Assembly (NCBI RefSeq): GCF_008312935.1
Contig: NZ_VSZO01000002.1
Location: forward strand, 1 to 64,000
DNA: 64,000 nucleotides
Reading direction: 5' to 3'
Source of the DNA: Roseiconus lacunae
GTDB taxonomy: Bacteria > Planctomycetota > Planctomycetia > Pirellulales > Pirellulaceae
The translations under genes were made by a program, and so were the position numbers. The notes under the pieces were generated by a model. That model ran no database searches, was not told where the DNA came from, and saw only the letters and a list, made by a program, of their open reading frames with translations. Below are positions 27,996-38,000 of the stretch, one piece after another. Within the stretch, counting starts at the first letter, position 1. Every line of letters starts with the position of its first letter.

Positions 27996-28009
27996 ACGGT
28001 GGACGACGG

Positions 28010-29086
28010 TCATTCGTCTCCATCAAGCAGTTCACCAAAGTTCAACTCCCCATCAAAGTTCCGCGGGGGATTCTTCGGCGCGGTCAAATCTTCGGCACTG
28101 GAGGGTTGAAGTCGGCGATCGCGTCCGTCAGCTTGCTGCGGTTGCGGAGGATTATCCTGCAACTGATAACTTTCCACGCCTGCGGGCGCCCCATCGATAC
28201 CGGCAGAACCATCGATTCCATAGGACGGAGGGTCGACCGGGGGAATTTCGACGACACCTGGCATCACGAAGTCCAACGCATCCGATTCGATCAAACTTGC
28301 GTCTCGGCATGCGACCTGCTTCTTGCAACATCGCTCACACGTTTGGCTTCCCTTGACGTAGGCAAACATTTCTTCGCAAAACGATTGCCGTGACACGAAA
28401 ATACGGTCACCGGGTTTGAGATGGTAGTTGGTCGTCGAATCGCCCAACTGCGTGATCGAACGGTAACAGACCGGCAATGTCACACGACAAGAGCAGGGAC
28501 TCGTCGGACGAGCAAGCAAGATGTCGCACGCCGACGCACGGGCCGTTAATCCGCCTGCTTCCATGAGTGCATCAAGGACGGTTTCATGACCGGTCAACGA
28601 ATATGCTCCTGGCGAATTCACTTCCCCGATGACGTAGTACCGGTGGATCGGCTGGATCAATCGAATATTGACACGCACTGAATCGCGTTCGGCTTTGCTG
28701 ACGATCTCCTGAACGGTCGATTCGGCCTGCTCGATCGTCATGCTCGATACGACGACGCGACCATAGCGTCCGAGGTCAATCGTGCCATCGGCCATGATTC
28801 GCTGATCTGCCGGAAGTTGAATCGACAGATCATCGGCTTCGAGAACTTCGACCAGCAATTCGTCCCCAGGTGCGAGCGTATGCATCGGTCGCACTTGCTT
28901 GGCCAATTCACGTGGCACATCCGGACAACGTGTGGTTTGGTCCAAGATTTCCTTCGTGTCCTCAGTCATCACGTGAGCGATCGGATAGGCCGAAAAGCCT
29001 AAGACGCTACACCCCGCTGACGCCAGGATTGGAAACAACGACAACACCGAAAGGCCGATTCGATTGATTGTTTTGCACATGTTCAA
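28010..29086 (-). CDS. Polysaccharide export lipoprotein (Wza/SLBB type)
   Basis: 358 residues. The N-terminal hydrophobic segment ends in a lipobox (LASAGC, near residue 25). A Poly_export domain follows: 'LAPGDELLVEVLEADDLSIQLPADQRIMADGTIDLGRYGRVVV' is the typical run, split here for description. An SLBB-like domain starts at 'YVIGEVNSPGAYSLTG'. A Cys-rich stretch (CEEMFAYVKGSQTCERCCKK, about 235-254) and a Pro/Asp-rich tail are less common. Wza-type proteins form the outer-membrane exit channel for polysaccharide. It follows the AsmA-like gene by 58 bases. Confidence 0.85.
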   Translation of the reverse strand: MNMCKTINRIGLSVLSLFPILASAGCSVLGFSAYPIAHVMTEDTKEILDQTTRCPDVPRELAKQVRPMHTLAPGDELLVEVLEADDLSIQLPADQRIMADGTIDLGRYGRVVVSSMTIEQAESTVQEIVSKAERDSVRVNIRLIQPIHRYYVIGEVNSPGAYSLTGHETVLDALMEAGGLTARASACDILLARPTSPCSCRVTLPVCYRSITQLGDSTTNYHLKPGDRIFVSRQSFCEEMFAYVKGSQTCERCCKKQVACRDASLIESDALDFVMPGVVEIPPVDPPSYGIDGSAGIDGAPAGVESYQLQDNPPQPQQADGRDRRLQPSSAEDLTAPKNPPRNFDGELNFGELLDGDE

Positions 29087-29144
29087 TCAGATCGACCGCT
29101 GCCAGCAGAGAATTTGACAACGCTGTTTGAACCGTCACAGCTTA

Positions 29145-32069
29145 TCAGTTCGAAAACAATCCGTCGGCGACCGTGATCGTGATCAACTCTTGAACCGCAA
29201 ATCGCCTGACGTTTGCTTGCAGCGATTCGCCGGGCAGCAGACGAATGATCGGCGAACTCGCCGTCCCATTAATTTCAAACACAAATGTTCGATCGCTCAG
29301 CAAACGATTGATCTGGCCGAACGGGCTGGCAAAGATCAGGTCGGAAAGCCCTACCAAGTCGACTAGCAAGTCTTGGCCTTGAAAGTTTCCGGTCGAAAGC
29401 ACAACGCCAACGTTCATACGCGTATCGAGCAGACCGACCCGACCTTCGGCTTTCACGGCGACTCGATCGGAAACCAATGCGACTTCTTCGAGAACGATTG
29501 CTCCGGAAGCGATGCGTCCGGTAGCGATCCCTTCGTTAAATCTCGTTCCGACAAGTGCACTCGCGCCCAAAAGGACGCCCGCAGTCGACAAACCAGGGAC
29601 GGCCGAGGCATCGGTGCCACCAAGTCGGAAACGGAACTGGCCTCGCAATTGCCGCGCGCCACTGATCCGGCGACCGCTGAGCGTCAGATCACCGGTGACG
29701 TCGCCTTGACCGATCGTTGTTGTTCCAACGTAAGTGCTCAACAATTGCTCGAAATCGACGTGAGCCACCTTCCAGCGACTATCCATATCCAGCGTCCCAC
29801 GATGCGACGCCGAAGAAGCCAATCGCAATGCCCCCGAGACAGAGCCACCGGCGAGTGACGATTTCACATTGGGAAACTTTGCCGACCATCGCGACGTGGG
29901 AACATCGTAGGTCACGACGAGCGAACTGTGTGCGTCACCGACTGGTAGGTCGAACGCGGTCGCGTTGTCGGCGACAACGTTTCCGGTGACACGAAGCTTG
30001 TTGATGAACCCTTGTCCTGTCCCAGTTACGGTAACCTGTCCACTGACAATGCCAGATAACCATTGACCGGCTTCGGCACTGACCGGCAACAAGATCTGAC
30101 TGCCTTTCGCACGTGTCAATCGAAGCGAGATATTTCTCTGGCCCGTGCCAGGCATCCCCGCGTCAAATGACCAGACGCCTTGCCCGGTCAGGAGCCCGCC
30201 GGCGTAAACGCCGCGTAGCGACTGAATGTTTGCGACGCCGTCTCGCACTCGAAGTGTGACAGCCAACGACGGCGAAAGTTCTTTTCCGCTGATACGGACC
30301 GAGCGAAGCGCCGCTTGAATTTCGATCGGTTCACGAAGATTGTTCAGGTCGACAATGCCTGATTGAACATCCAGGCGTCCTCCATAAACACCACGCTGAT
30401 GTCCCATGAGCACACTTGCTTGTTCGAGTGACGTGTCGTTTAAAGAAAAACGATCCACGACGGTGTATCGAAGCAAATCGGCCCAAGAAGCCTGTGGGTC
30501 CGGCGTTGTCGTCGAATGAACGGTCAACCGGCCGCCAAGGATTTCCCCATCGACCGCCGCTTCGATACCGTCACCGTCGACGCTGACTTCTGCGATTAAC
30601 CGTCCCAAGCTCTCTCCGGAGGCGGTGAGTTGGCTGATGCGAACGATCGCCGCTCCGCGATGAGCCAGCGGTTGATCGAGTTGATCCGCCTCGACTCGCC
30701 AATTCAATCTTCCCGACGTTGTGGCAGCAAGCGTGGTTGGTTTGGTCGCAAGCGGTAGCGTGATCGTAACTTCGGGGGAGAGATCATCCCAGCGCACGTC
30801 GAACTGATGCTGGCCCCGCGAGGTCAACGCTAAGCTTGCCGTACCGTTGAGCTTTCCCTGGAACAATTCGGCTTCGAACGCATTGACTTGAAGTCGCTCA
30901 TCCGAGACCGCGTATTGAGCAGACAACGACCGAATGCGAGCGAGTGAAGTGTCGTCCGGTTCGATCGGGGCACGAGGAGCCAACCGAAAACGTTGACGAT
31001 CCAATGTGAGATCGTGTTCCAAACGCCCGAGATCTAAGCCAGCGATTTTAAGACGAGGTGACGCGATCGCCGCCCTAATCTGAAGTGGATCAGTCGCGTC
31101 GTTTTTGATTGCCTCGGTCGAAACCGTTCCTTGGACTCGTCCGTCGACATCGATTTTCCCTTCGACCGCTTTGCTGAACATCCCCAGTGGTAAGTCGTCG
31201 GCTGTCAGACGAAGGTCGACTTTCGGCGTGTCTGCAAGATCAACCGAACCGGACAGGTTTGCTAGAAAGATAGGTTGTCCTGATGGCCGCGTCTGGCTCG
31301 ACCGAAGGCTCGTATTTTGAATCGTCACCCGCCGTTGTTTCAACCGAAATTCGGGAACGTTAAGGTCGACTTGCAACTCTTTCCCGTAGCGAATTTCGTT
31401 GGCCGAGACTTCACCGGCCACATTCCAGTTCAGTGGAATCTTCAAGTCATCCGTCCGACCATTGACATCGACCTTACCGTCCACGGTCGCGATCGACCAA
31501 GCCTCTGCCCAATTGCCGCCAAATTTCGCGAGCAAATCAAACACGGCTTCGGTTCGAAACTGGCTTAGCTGTAATTGTCCTGAAAAGTCACCGCGCGGAA
31601 GAAGCTCGAACTTCGCATCGCCAGCTATCGTTCCGCCGCCTTGTTTAGCGTCTAGCTTTTGCAATGTCAGCGTGCCATCATCGAACTTGACTTCCGCACG
31701 AACCGAATCGAGAACCAGTTGATCCGCTTTTACGTTTCGTCCCGTCAGCGTGCCTTCGATTCGATACGCCTTGCCGGTACGAAGAGCATTGAGCGGAATC
31801 CCAACTTCGAAATTCACGGTGACGATTCCGTCGACGTCGACTGGAAGCTCGATGCCCAGCCGTTCCAACCGCCCGGCGAGCGTGCCGACTTCGATATCTT
31901 CGAACGACCAATTTGTCGTCCAGTAACGATATTGATTCACTGGCTTCTGTGGTGCGGCCGGCTGAGCACAAACTTGGCTGACGGGGCCGAGACTGACCAC
32001 GGATAACCAGACCGCAATAAGCAGGATCGCGGCTCGAAACGGTCGTGGTCTTGGTGGCGAAGGAAGCAT
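29145..32069 (-). CDS. AsmA/TamB-like secreted giant protein
   Basis: 974 residues. Signal peptide (FRAAILLIAVWLSVVSLGPV..., cleavage likely after 'CAQPA'). The rest is beta-rich with repeated short strands typical of AsmA/TamB/DUF3971 proteins. The C-terminus has 'GQGDVTGDLTLSGRRISGARQL' and 'VGLSDLIFASPFGQINRLLS', which match the conserved end of this group. It shares an operon with the Wza-like lipoprotein downstream. That pairing suggests work in export or lipid transport across the periplasm. Confidence 0.8.
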   Translation of the reverse strand: MLPSPPRPRPFRAAILLIAVWLSVVSLGPVSQVCAQPAAPQKPVNQYRYWTTNWSFEDIEVGTLAGRLERLGIELPVDVDGIVTVNFEVGIPLNALRTGKAYRIEGTLTGRNVKADQLVLDSVRAEVKFDDGTLTLQKLDAKQGGGTIAGDAKFELLPRGDFSGQLQLSQFRTEAVFDLLAKFGGNWAEAWSIATVDGKVDVNGRTDDLKIPLNWNVAGEVSANEIRYGKELQVDLNVPEFRLKQRRVTIQNTSLRSSQTRPSGQPIFLANLSGSVDLADTPKVDLRLTADDLPLGMFSKAVEGKIDVDGRVQGTVSTEAIKNDATDPLQIRAAIASPRLKIAGLDLGRLEHDLTLDRQRFRLAPRAPIEPDDTSLARIRSLSAQYAVSDERLQVNAFEAELFQGKLNGTASLALTSRGQHQFDVRWDDLSPEVTITLPLATKPTTLAATTSGRLNWRVEADQLDQPLAHRGAAIVRISQLTASGESLGRLIAEVSVDGDGIEAAVDGEILGGRLTVHSTTTPDPQASWADLLRYTVVDRFSLNDTSLEQASVLMGHQRGVYGGRLDVQSGIVDLNNLREPIEIQAALRSVRISGKELSPSLAVTLRVRDGVANIQSLRGVYAGGLLTGQGVWSFDAGMPGTGQRNISLRLTRAKGSQILLPVSAEAGQWLSGIVSGQVTVTGTGQGFINKLRVTGNVVADNATAFDLPVGDAHSSLVVTYDVPTSRWSAKFPNVKSSLAGGSVSGALRLASSASHRGTLDMDSRWKVAHVDFEQLLSTYVGTTTIGQGDVTGDLTLSGRRISGARQLRGQFRFRLGGTDASAVPGLSTAGVLLGASALVGTRFNEGIATGRIASGAIVLEEVALVSDRVAVKAEGRVGLLDTRMNVGVVLSTGNFQGQDLLVDLVGLSDLIFASPFGQINRLLSDRTFVFEINGTASSPIIRLLPGESLQANVRRFAVQELITITVADGLFSN

Positions 32070-32148
32070 AGGGGCTGGGGGTCGGGTGTTGATGTTTCAC
32101 GAAACCGCTGAAGTTTACGCTTCCGCCAAGGATACGTCGCAGCCAAGT

Positions 32149-32165
32149 TCGGCATACCGTTTGCA
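32149..32165 (+). promoter_or_regulatory. Sigma-54 promoter before hidden small gene
   Basis: TCGGCATACCGTTTGCA matches the -24/-12 consensus except for C at position 2; GG and GC are 10 bases apart. It points toward the small ORF at 32233, with transcription expected to start near 32177. It lies just upstream of the divergent AsmA-like gene (start 32069). Confidence 0.6.
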
Positions 32166-32232
32166 CCCTCTCTTGATCCGTTTTCACGATTCACATTTTC
32201 ACTTGACTCAACCTTTTTGGAGGTCACTCATC

Positions 32233-32424
32233 ATGTCTGCCGACGGTATGGCAAGCTATCAAACGGTCCATGGATTATCGTTCCCCACCACAGTTGCATT
32301 TTTAAAGGTGCAGGACGAAGAACGACGTAGCAAGCGTGAATCCTCTCGTGGGGAAACGAAGTCCACAACGGAACGTTCCCGGTTGCATCTGAAACAGTCT
32401 GCTGAATTTTCAACCACCGCCTGA
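32233..32424 (+). CDS. Small basic protein, candidate new gene
   Basis: 63 residues from the ATG at 32233, which follows a strong GGAGG site (ending nine bases before it). The frame is open upstream but the ribosome site decides the start. The sequence starts MSADGMASYQTVHGLSFP and ends with a Ser/Thr/Arg/Lys-rich half; no membrane segment. Sigma-54 promoter (32149), ribosome site, ORF and a terminator-like hairpin (32458) make a complete small transcription unit. Family and function not recognised. Confidence 0.6.
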   Translation: MSADGMASYQTVHGLSFPTTVAFLKVQDEERRSKRESSRGETKSTTERSRLHLKQSAEFSTTA

Positions 32425-32457
32425 TTGGACAGTTTTGACACTCAATCGCAAAATGCG

Positions 32458-32485
32458 AACGATTCGGCTCGTTTTTTGAAAAACG
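32458..32485. terminator. Hairpin with T-run after small gene
   Basis: AACGA (32458-32462) pairs with TCGTT (32469-32473) around a six-base loop and is followed by further T residues. The overlapping CGTTTTT/AAAAACG arms (32470-32485) add a second hairpin readable from the minus strand. It lies 33 bases after the small gene and before the convergent channel gene, so it could stop transcripts from both sides. Confidence 0.45.
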
Positions 32486-32529
32486 TTTTATTCATTCACG
32501 AAGATTCTCGGCATCGATTCGGGCAACTT

Positions 32530-33477
32530 TTAAGAATCTTTTCTCAGAGGATCTTCAGAGTCTTGGTGACTCCGACCTAATCGTTCGCCGCATCGATGGC
32601 AATAAATCGCACCGACCAAATGTTCATCGGTCGCACATCTTGGGCAAGAATCTCCGGTCCGTTTCTCGGACTCGCTACGCGACGACAATTCGGCGGTGAC
32701 GAAGCCGCTCGGAACGATGATCAGACTGTATCCAAGTAAGATCAGGGTCGCGGAGATCACCTTCCCGGTCGTCGTCGTCGGGACAATATCTCCGTAACCG
32801 ACGGTTGTCATCGTTACGATCGCCCAATACATCGCTTGTGGGATGGAATCGAACCGACTGTCGTACTGTTCAGGGCGGACCCCTGCGACAAGAGCCGGAA
32901 CGATTGTTTCGACGAAGTACATCAGCGTCCCACTAATCGTCACGGCAACCATGACGACGATCAGAAACACAATAATCTTGTGCCTCGCGTTCCAAACCGC
33001 ATGCCAGAGCTCGTCGGCATCGCTCATCATCCGCCATAGCTTCAGCACCCGGAACGCCCTAAGCAGGCGGATACTCCTCAGGATTGCGAAGCTACGCGTT
33101 TGATTTTGCGGGACAAAGAAGAACCCGATATAGGTCGGCAAAATACTGAGAAGGTCGACGATGCCCCAGAAGCTAAATGCGTATCGCAACGGGTGGCGGG
33201 CACAGACAAGTCTCGCGACGTATTCAATCGAGAATAGAATCGTCAGCAACCATTCGATTGCCTCAAGAACGAAGAGTTCTTGCTTCGCAATCGATGGAAT
33301 CGTTTCCAACGAAATCACGCTGATGCTGCAAAGGATGGCGATCAGCAAACCAACATCAAATGTCCATCCCGCCGGCGTATCGGATTCAAAGATGACATCG
33401 TGCATCAAAACCCGCCACGGTGGACCGTCTGGCCGTTGCGGCGCTCGGCTCTTCCGTCGCGGTTTCTGTGTGTTCAT
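32530..33477 (-). CDS. Voltage-gated potassium channel with zinc ribbon
   Basis: 315 residues. Six membrane segments: S1-S3 (about 27-120), an S4 voltage sensor with regularly spaced Arg ('ILRSIRLLRAFRVLKLWRMM', about 132-151), S5, pore and S6. The selectivity filter is TVGYGDIVP (about 231-239), specific for K+. After S6 comes a C-terminal tail with two CxxC knuckles (CPRC...CHRC, about 279-300) like a zinc ribbon. Standard bacterial Kv channels have no such tail, so this may be a regulatory domain. Confidence 0.9.
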   Translation of the reverse strand: MNTQKPRRKSRAPQRPDGPPWRVLMHDVIFESDTPAGWTFDVGLLIAILCSISVISLETIPSIAKQELFVLEAIEWLLTILFSIEYVARLVCARHPLRYAFSFWGIVDLLSILPTYIGFFFVPQNQTRSFAILRSIRLLRAFRVLKLWRMMSDADELWHAVWNARHKIIVFLIVVMVAVTISGTLMYFVETIVPALVAGVRPEQYDSRFDSIPQAMYWAIVTMTTVGYGDIVPTTTTGKVISATLILLGYSLIIVPSGFVTAELSSRSESEKRTGDSCPRCATDEHLVGAIYCHRCGERLGRSHQDSEDPLRKDS

Positions 33478-33907
33478 GGATCGTGTTAGCCGTGCAGAAT
33501 GATCATGCGAAATAACGCGCCCGCGTGCGAGCGGATCTGTATAGCTTTGCGATTAACCGGACGGCGATCGCCGCGGGTTCACCGAATTTGTTCCCTAGGC
33601 CGCGGTCGTCGGTGTTTCTCGGTTCTAGCGACGTAAGTTCGGCGGTAGCTCGGTCGGCTCACGCTTTACTTCCCGGTGAGCCGAGGGCACTCATGCGCCA
33701 TCTGCACCAACTGCTCGGGTTCAGCCAATCAGCCGACGGGCGTTAGCCCCGGTTAATGCAACCAAACCGCGGTTAATCCTCCTTTCAACGGCGGACGAGG
33801 CACTAGCAGCGGGCTGCCCGTCTCAAACCTGCAGAGACATCGGCTAACCTTTCGGCGGACTTGGCGTGAGACAGCGGCCGCCAACGGGGCGTGTCGATAA
33901 CGACCAG
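33478..33907. other. Intergenic region with dispersed element
   Basis: 430 bases between the channel gene start and the 3' end of the next minus-strand gene. It contains one clear copy of the dispersed element (33726-33756) and related fragments around 33765-33870. No ORF here shows protein-like features. Confidence 0.5.
33726..33756 (-). repeat. Dispersed 25-base element, single copy
   Basis: Minus strand AACCGGGGCTAACGCC followed by CGTCGGCTG matches the consensus seen near 3460, 9231 and 27868. A partial copy (AACCGCGGTTAAT-like) follows at 33764. Confidence 0.6.
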
Positions 33908-34855
33908 TTATGGCTGGATGCTGATTCGGCGAGGGGCTGTTGCGGCGGGTGACGCCTGACGTACCGCCGGTTGACGTGGACTCGTGTCTCGCGAAATCTC
34001 GGCACTCGCCGCCATAATTTGTGGGGTTTGACGCTGCATCGGGATATCGATCGATGGCGTTTCGCCCGATGCGGCGAGGGCTTGCGTTTCAGCGGCGATC
34101 GCCTGGATTCGTTTCCGGATCGATGGCTCTATGGGTGCCGCAACGCCGTTTTCAAGCTTTGCGTGAGTACGCCGAATCGTCGTCGTCACCAAGCCGCTTG
34201 GGCGTGTCGCTTGGTTGTCGATCGCATCGAGATGACGACGGTATTCTGGAGAATAGACTAACGAAGCATCGGTCATCGCTGCTTGTGCCTTCTTGCCAGG
34301 CAAGACAATCGTGGTGGGCGCTCCCTGGACAATCTTGCCTTCCTTGGTTTGGAAAGTCGCGACCAGTGAAACTCGCTTTTCCATCCCTCCGGCGGCATCC
34401 CATGGAATCCACACGCTGTAGCTCGCCCCAAAATCGCTTTGACTGAAGTGCGTGGTGAACTGCTCGGGCGTGAACTTGAACGGCCGAATGGCAGAGTCTT
34501 TTCCGGTCGCCCCGATTTCGAATCCATGGACTGTCAACGTGCCTTCGACGGGAACTGATTTGGACTTTTCATCGAAGAAAAACAGTCGTCCGCCGAAGCC
34601 GCGAGTCGGTGTACGCCCCGCTTGAACCAAAACATCGCTCGTCCAGGTGGCGGCAACTTTCGATGGATTGGGATAAGGCTTCGGTGGCTCGTCGTCTTTC
34701 TTTGACCACGGGGCTTTGGTCGCCCACTCGGGTGTGTTGAAGAACTTGGCAAGCTTTGCGCCTTCACGCGTGGTCGGCGTCGTGCAACCAGTCATCGTGA
34801 GCGGTCCGGCCGCCAACGCGACAATGACTGCGATTTGATAGGGGCGTCGTTTCAT
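33908..34855 (-). CDS. Hypothetical lipoprotein
   Basis: 315 residues. The signal sequence (YQIAVIVALAAGPLTMTGC) ends in a lipobox near residue 24. The central part is beta-rich: 'SDVLVQAGRTPTRGFGGRLFFFD', 'VEGTLTVHGFE', and 'ASYSVWIPWDAAGG'. Together with the Pro-rich tail this gives a compact surface or periplasmic domain of unknown function that I associate with planctomycetes. It lies downstream of the secretin gene (227 bases away) in the same direction and may share its transcript. Confidence 0.8.
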   Translation of the reverse strand: MKRRPYQIAVIVALAAGPLTMTGCTTPTTREGAKLAKFFNTPEWATKAPWSKKDDEPPKPYPNPSKVAATWTSDVLVQAGRTPTRGFGGRLFFFDEKSKSVPVEGTLTVHGFEIGATGKDSAIRPFKFTPEQFTTHFSQSDFGASYSVWIPWDAAGGMEKRVSLVATFQTKEGKIVQGAPTTIVLPGKKAQAAMTDASLVYSPEYRRHLDAIDNQATRPSGLVTTTIRRTHAKLENGVAAPIEPSIRKRIQAIAAETQALAASGETPSIDIPMQRQTPQIMAASAEISRDTSPRQPAVRQASPAATAPRRISIQP

Positions 34856-35034
34856 GGGTCAGACCGTCATTTGATAGGTTGTGAGTGATTCAACATCGAA
34901 CGTTCTGCAATTCGATGCTCGTCAACCTTCACGGGGCCGGGGCGGGATCCAGCCCCGTGAAGATTCGTCCTTTCACCGTGGATCTCGGATCACCTTCAGA
35001 GCGACCCGAGATCGAAGCGGAATCCATTCCGCTG

Positions 35035-38000
35035 TTACTTGCCGTTGATCCAGCTTGCCGGCAGAGTCTGCTCGCCTTGGCCGTTGCCATTGGGAGTCGT
35101 GAACGACTGCTGGTTGATGACTGGGCCAGGCAATACTGTTTCGTCTGCGGGAGACAGCACGGATTCTTCCTGCAGCATTGCCGGCGGTGCGATCCCAGGA
35201 GCTGGGGTGATGACCGGTCCGCCGGGAACTGGCAAGTTGCCGTTCGGGTCTGCGAGTTCGGCTTCCAGGTCACGGCTGCGATCGGGGACCAGACCGGCCG
35301 GGACGTCACCGACAACCATTTCGCCATCGATCGTCGGTTGAACGTCGGGATAGATCGTTGGTCCGATCGCGGGTCCCCACAGTCCATAGCCACCGCTGAG
35401 TCCGACGTCACCGTGAGCTTCGACGACGTCGGCCAAGCACCAGCTCATTCGACTCGATTCGGTTTGCTTGATGTACTCAAGATCCTGATCACTCGTGACC
35501 AGCATCGGCGTCATTACGATCAACAATTCGTTTCGTGTCTCCGCTTCGTAGTCGTATTTGAACAAGTTGCCCACGATCGGAATGTTCGACAAGATTGGCA
35601 TCCGTCGACTTTGGTTGGCACGGATCTTTTGGATCAAACCACCGACGATCACGGTTTGTCCGCTGTAGACGGACAAGGTCACTTGGGCGGTCGTGTTGAT
35701 GATGTCTTCGATCAAGACCGTTTCACCATCGACACCCGTTGGAACCAAAGTTCCGGTGCCTTGGTCGCGGTCCGATCGCGTCACATCGAGGTTCAGTGCG
35801 ATCGTTCCATCGCGACCAATTCGTGGCAAGATCTCCATGATCAAACCGACTTGGATGTCTTCGATCTCAGGGGAGATTACGCCGTTGCCGGAAACCGTAT
35901 TTCCACGGAAACGGGCGATCTCGCGACCGACTTCGATCCTGGCGATCGTGTTGTCGGCGGTCATCAGCTTCGGTGTGCTGATGATCTGTGCTCGACCGGC
36001 ATCTTGTAGCGTGCGGAACAGCAAGCTGACCGATTCGCTAGCCGCGTTCAAAACGAATCCACCGTAACCGATCGAGGGGTTGGTCTGTCCGAGCCCGAAG
36101 GTCGAAACCGCACCGCCAACGATGTTTTCACGATTGACATCGTTGACGTTCGCGACTCCGGCGTTGTTGAAGTTAAACCCAGACGCCCCGGTCGCTCGCG
36201 AGCCAAAGATATCCGAGACGGCTTGGTCACGGCTGAAGGCCAACGAGTCCTGCAGCCCAAGCTCTGTTCCAATTTCGAATTGGTCATTCAAGTTGACCTC
36301 CGCCATGACAACCTTGATCAACACCATCGGGCGGCGGCGATCGAGCCGATCGATCAACGATCGCACTTCTTCATACAGTCGCGGAGAGACGCTCAACAAG
36401 ATGCTGTTGGAGTATTCCTCGGCAACGGCGATGATGTCACGGTCGAGCAAGTCATAGGCACTTAGTCCCTGCTGGAACTGTTGGATTTGCGTTTGCGATT
36501 GCAGACGGGTACTGACGTAGTTAGTGATTGCCGCGGCAACATCAATTGCGTTGTTATTCTTGAGCCAGATTACTTCGGTGATCCGCTCGGCAAAACCTTC
36601 GCTATCGAGCCGAATCAAGATGCTTTCGACGACTTCCAAGTCCGACGCCGATCCGCTGGCCACGATGCTGTTGGTTCGGATGTCGGTCGAGAATCGAAGT
36701 GGGACCAGCGAGCTTTCTTGGGCCGCCGTCGAAGCCGGTAGTCCGGCCAAGTTTGCCGCACCGACTCCGGTTCCGGTATTGGAAGCGTCTGAGCCGAAGA
36801 GTTGCTCAAGCGCGGCGGTCAACTGTGATGCATCGCCGTTTTCAACGGTGAAGACTTTGACCAGCGAATCGATTCCCGGTGCGCGGTCGAGCTGACGAAT
36901 CAACTCGGCGATCAGTGGCATGCTTGACGCGGGGGCTCGGACGACGATCGAGTTACCGGCGGTTTCGGCCGTGATCGTTGCCCCGGAGAGAATCCCCGAT
37001 TCGACGACTTTGCGTTCATCGCTATCCACCGAAACGATTGTCAGCGAAGCCGAAGGTGCCGTCGCGTCTTCACTAGCCGTGACATCGCCTCCGGTGAACG
37101 CGTCTTGAAGTGTCGTTGCCAGGTCTTCGGCGATCGCGTTTTGCAACTGGAAGACTCGCAATTCCATTTTGGCGGTCGTTTTCTCGACATCCAATTCATT
37201 GATCAAGCGAGTCACCTCGGTCATGTCCCGCGGCGCGGCACTGACGATCAGTGAATTTGTCCGGTAATCAGCCGAAACACGAACACGAGTTCCTAATCCG
37301 GGACGCACGTCCTCTTCCGACCCGGGACGATCGGTGAAGAAGTCACGAATGGTTTCTTGGGCATCAACCGCAGAGGCATTTTGCAACCGGAAGACACGCA
37401 GTCGGCTGGACGGGTCGATGGGTTGATCGATCTTCGCGATCAACTCTTCGAGCGACGCAATCGCTTCGGTCCGCCCGATCAGTAACAACGCATTCGGATT
37501 GTCGAGCGATGTGATGCTGACGTCCCCTTGCCGGCTCGAGAGCACGTCCTCGTACAACTGGGTCAGCAATTCACTCACCGCGTTTGCGTCGGCATGCTGC
37601 AGGCTGACCACTTTCGAATCGGGCTGAGTCAATTCGGCTTTTGATTCGATTTCTTGAATCAATTCCATCACACGCTGCACGTCGCGCGTCGTTCCTTTGA
37701 CAATGATCTGGCCGAGTTCAGGGACGTACTCGATTTGGACATCGCCTAGCGGACCGCCGCCTTCTTCGCCGTCAGCCACCTCGCCACCGTCGCCGGCGGG
37801 TTGTGCGGCCGGATCGGCGGATTGATCCGCTTGCAGCACTGCGTTGGCAAACACGCTTGCGGGAGCTTCGGGCAATGGATCGTTACGAAGCGCTTTGAGT
37901 AACCGCATCGTTCGTTGGACAGGCGCCATCTCGGCGTCTTCCAGGCGATGGACTTTGGTCACATCGTCGTAGCGATGGGGCACGCGATCGAGCGCTTGGA

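Larger units (their letters stand above)
27703..28009. other. Intergenic region rich in repeats
   Basis: 307 bases that hold the hairpin pair of the dispersed element (27868-27928) and two near-identical 24-base direct copies at 27828-27852 and 27972-27995. No ORF in it looks real. Confidence 0.6.

Noticed and set aside
34885-36009. Plus-strand ORF of 374 residues across the secretin 3' end
   Set aside because: Antisense to the conserved secretin gate region; no recognisable protein features.
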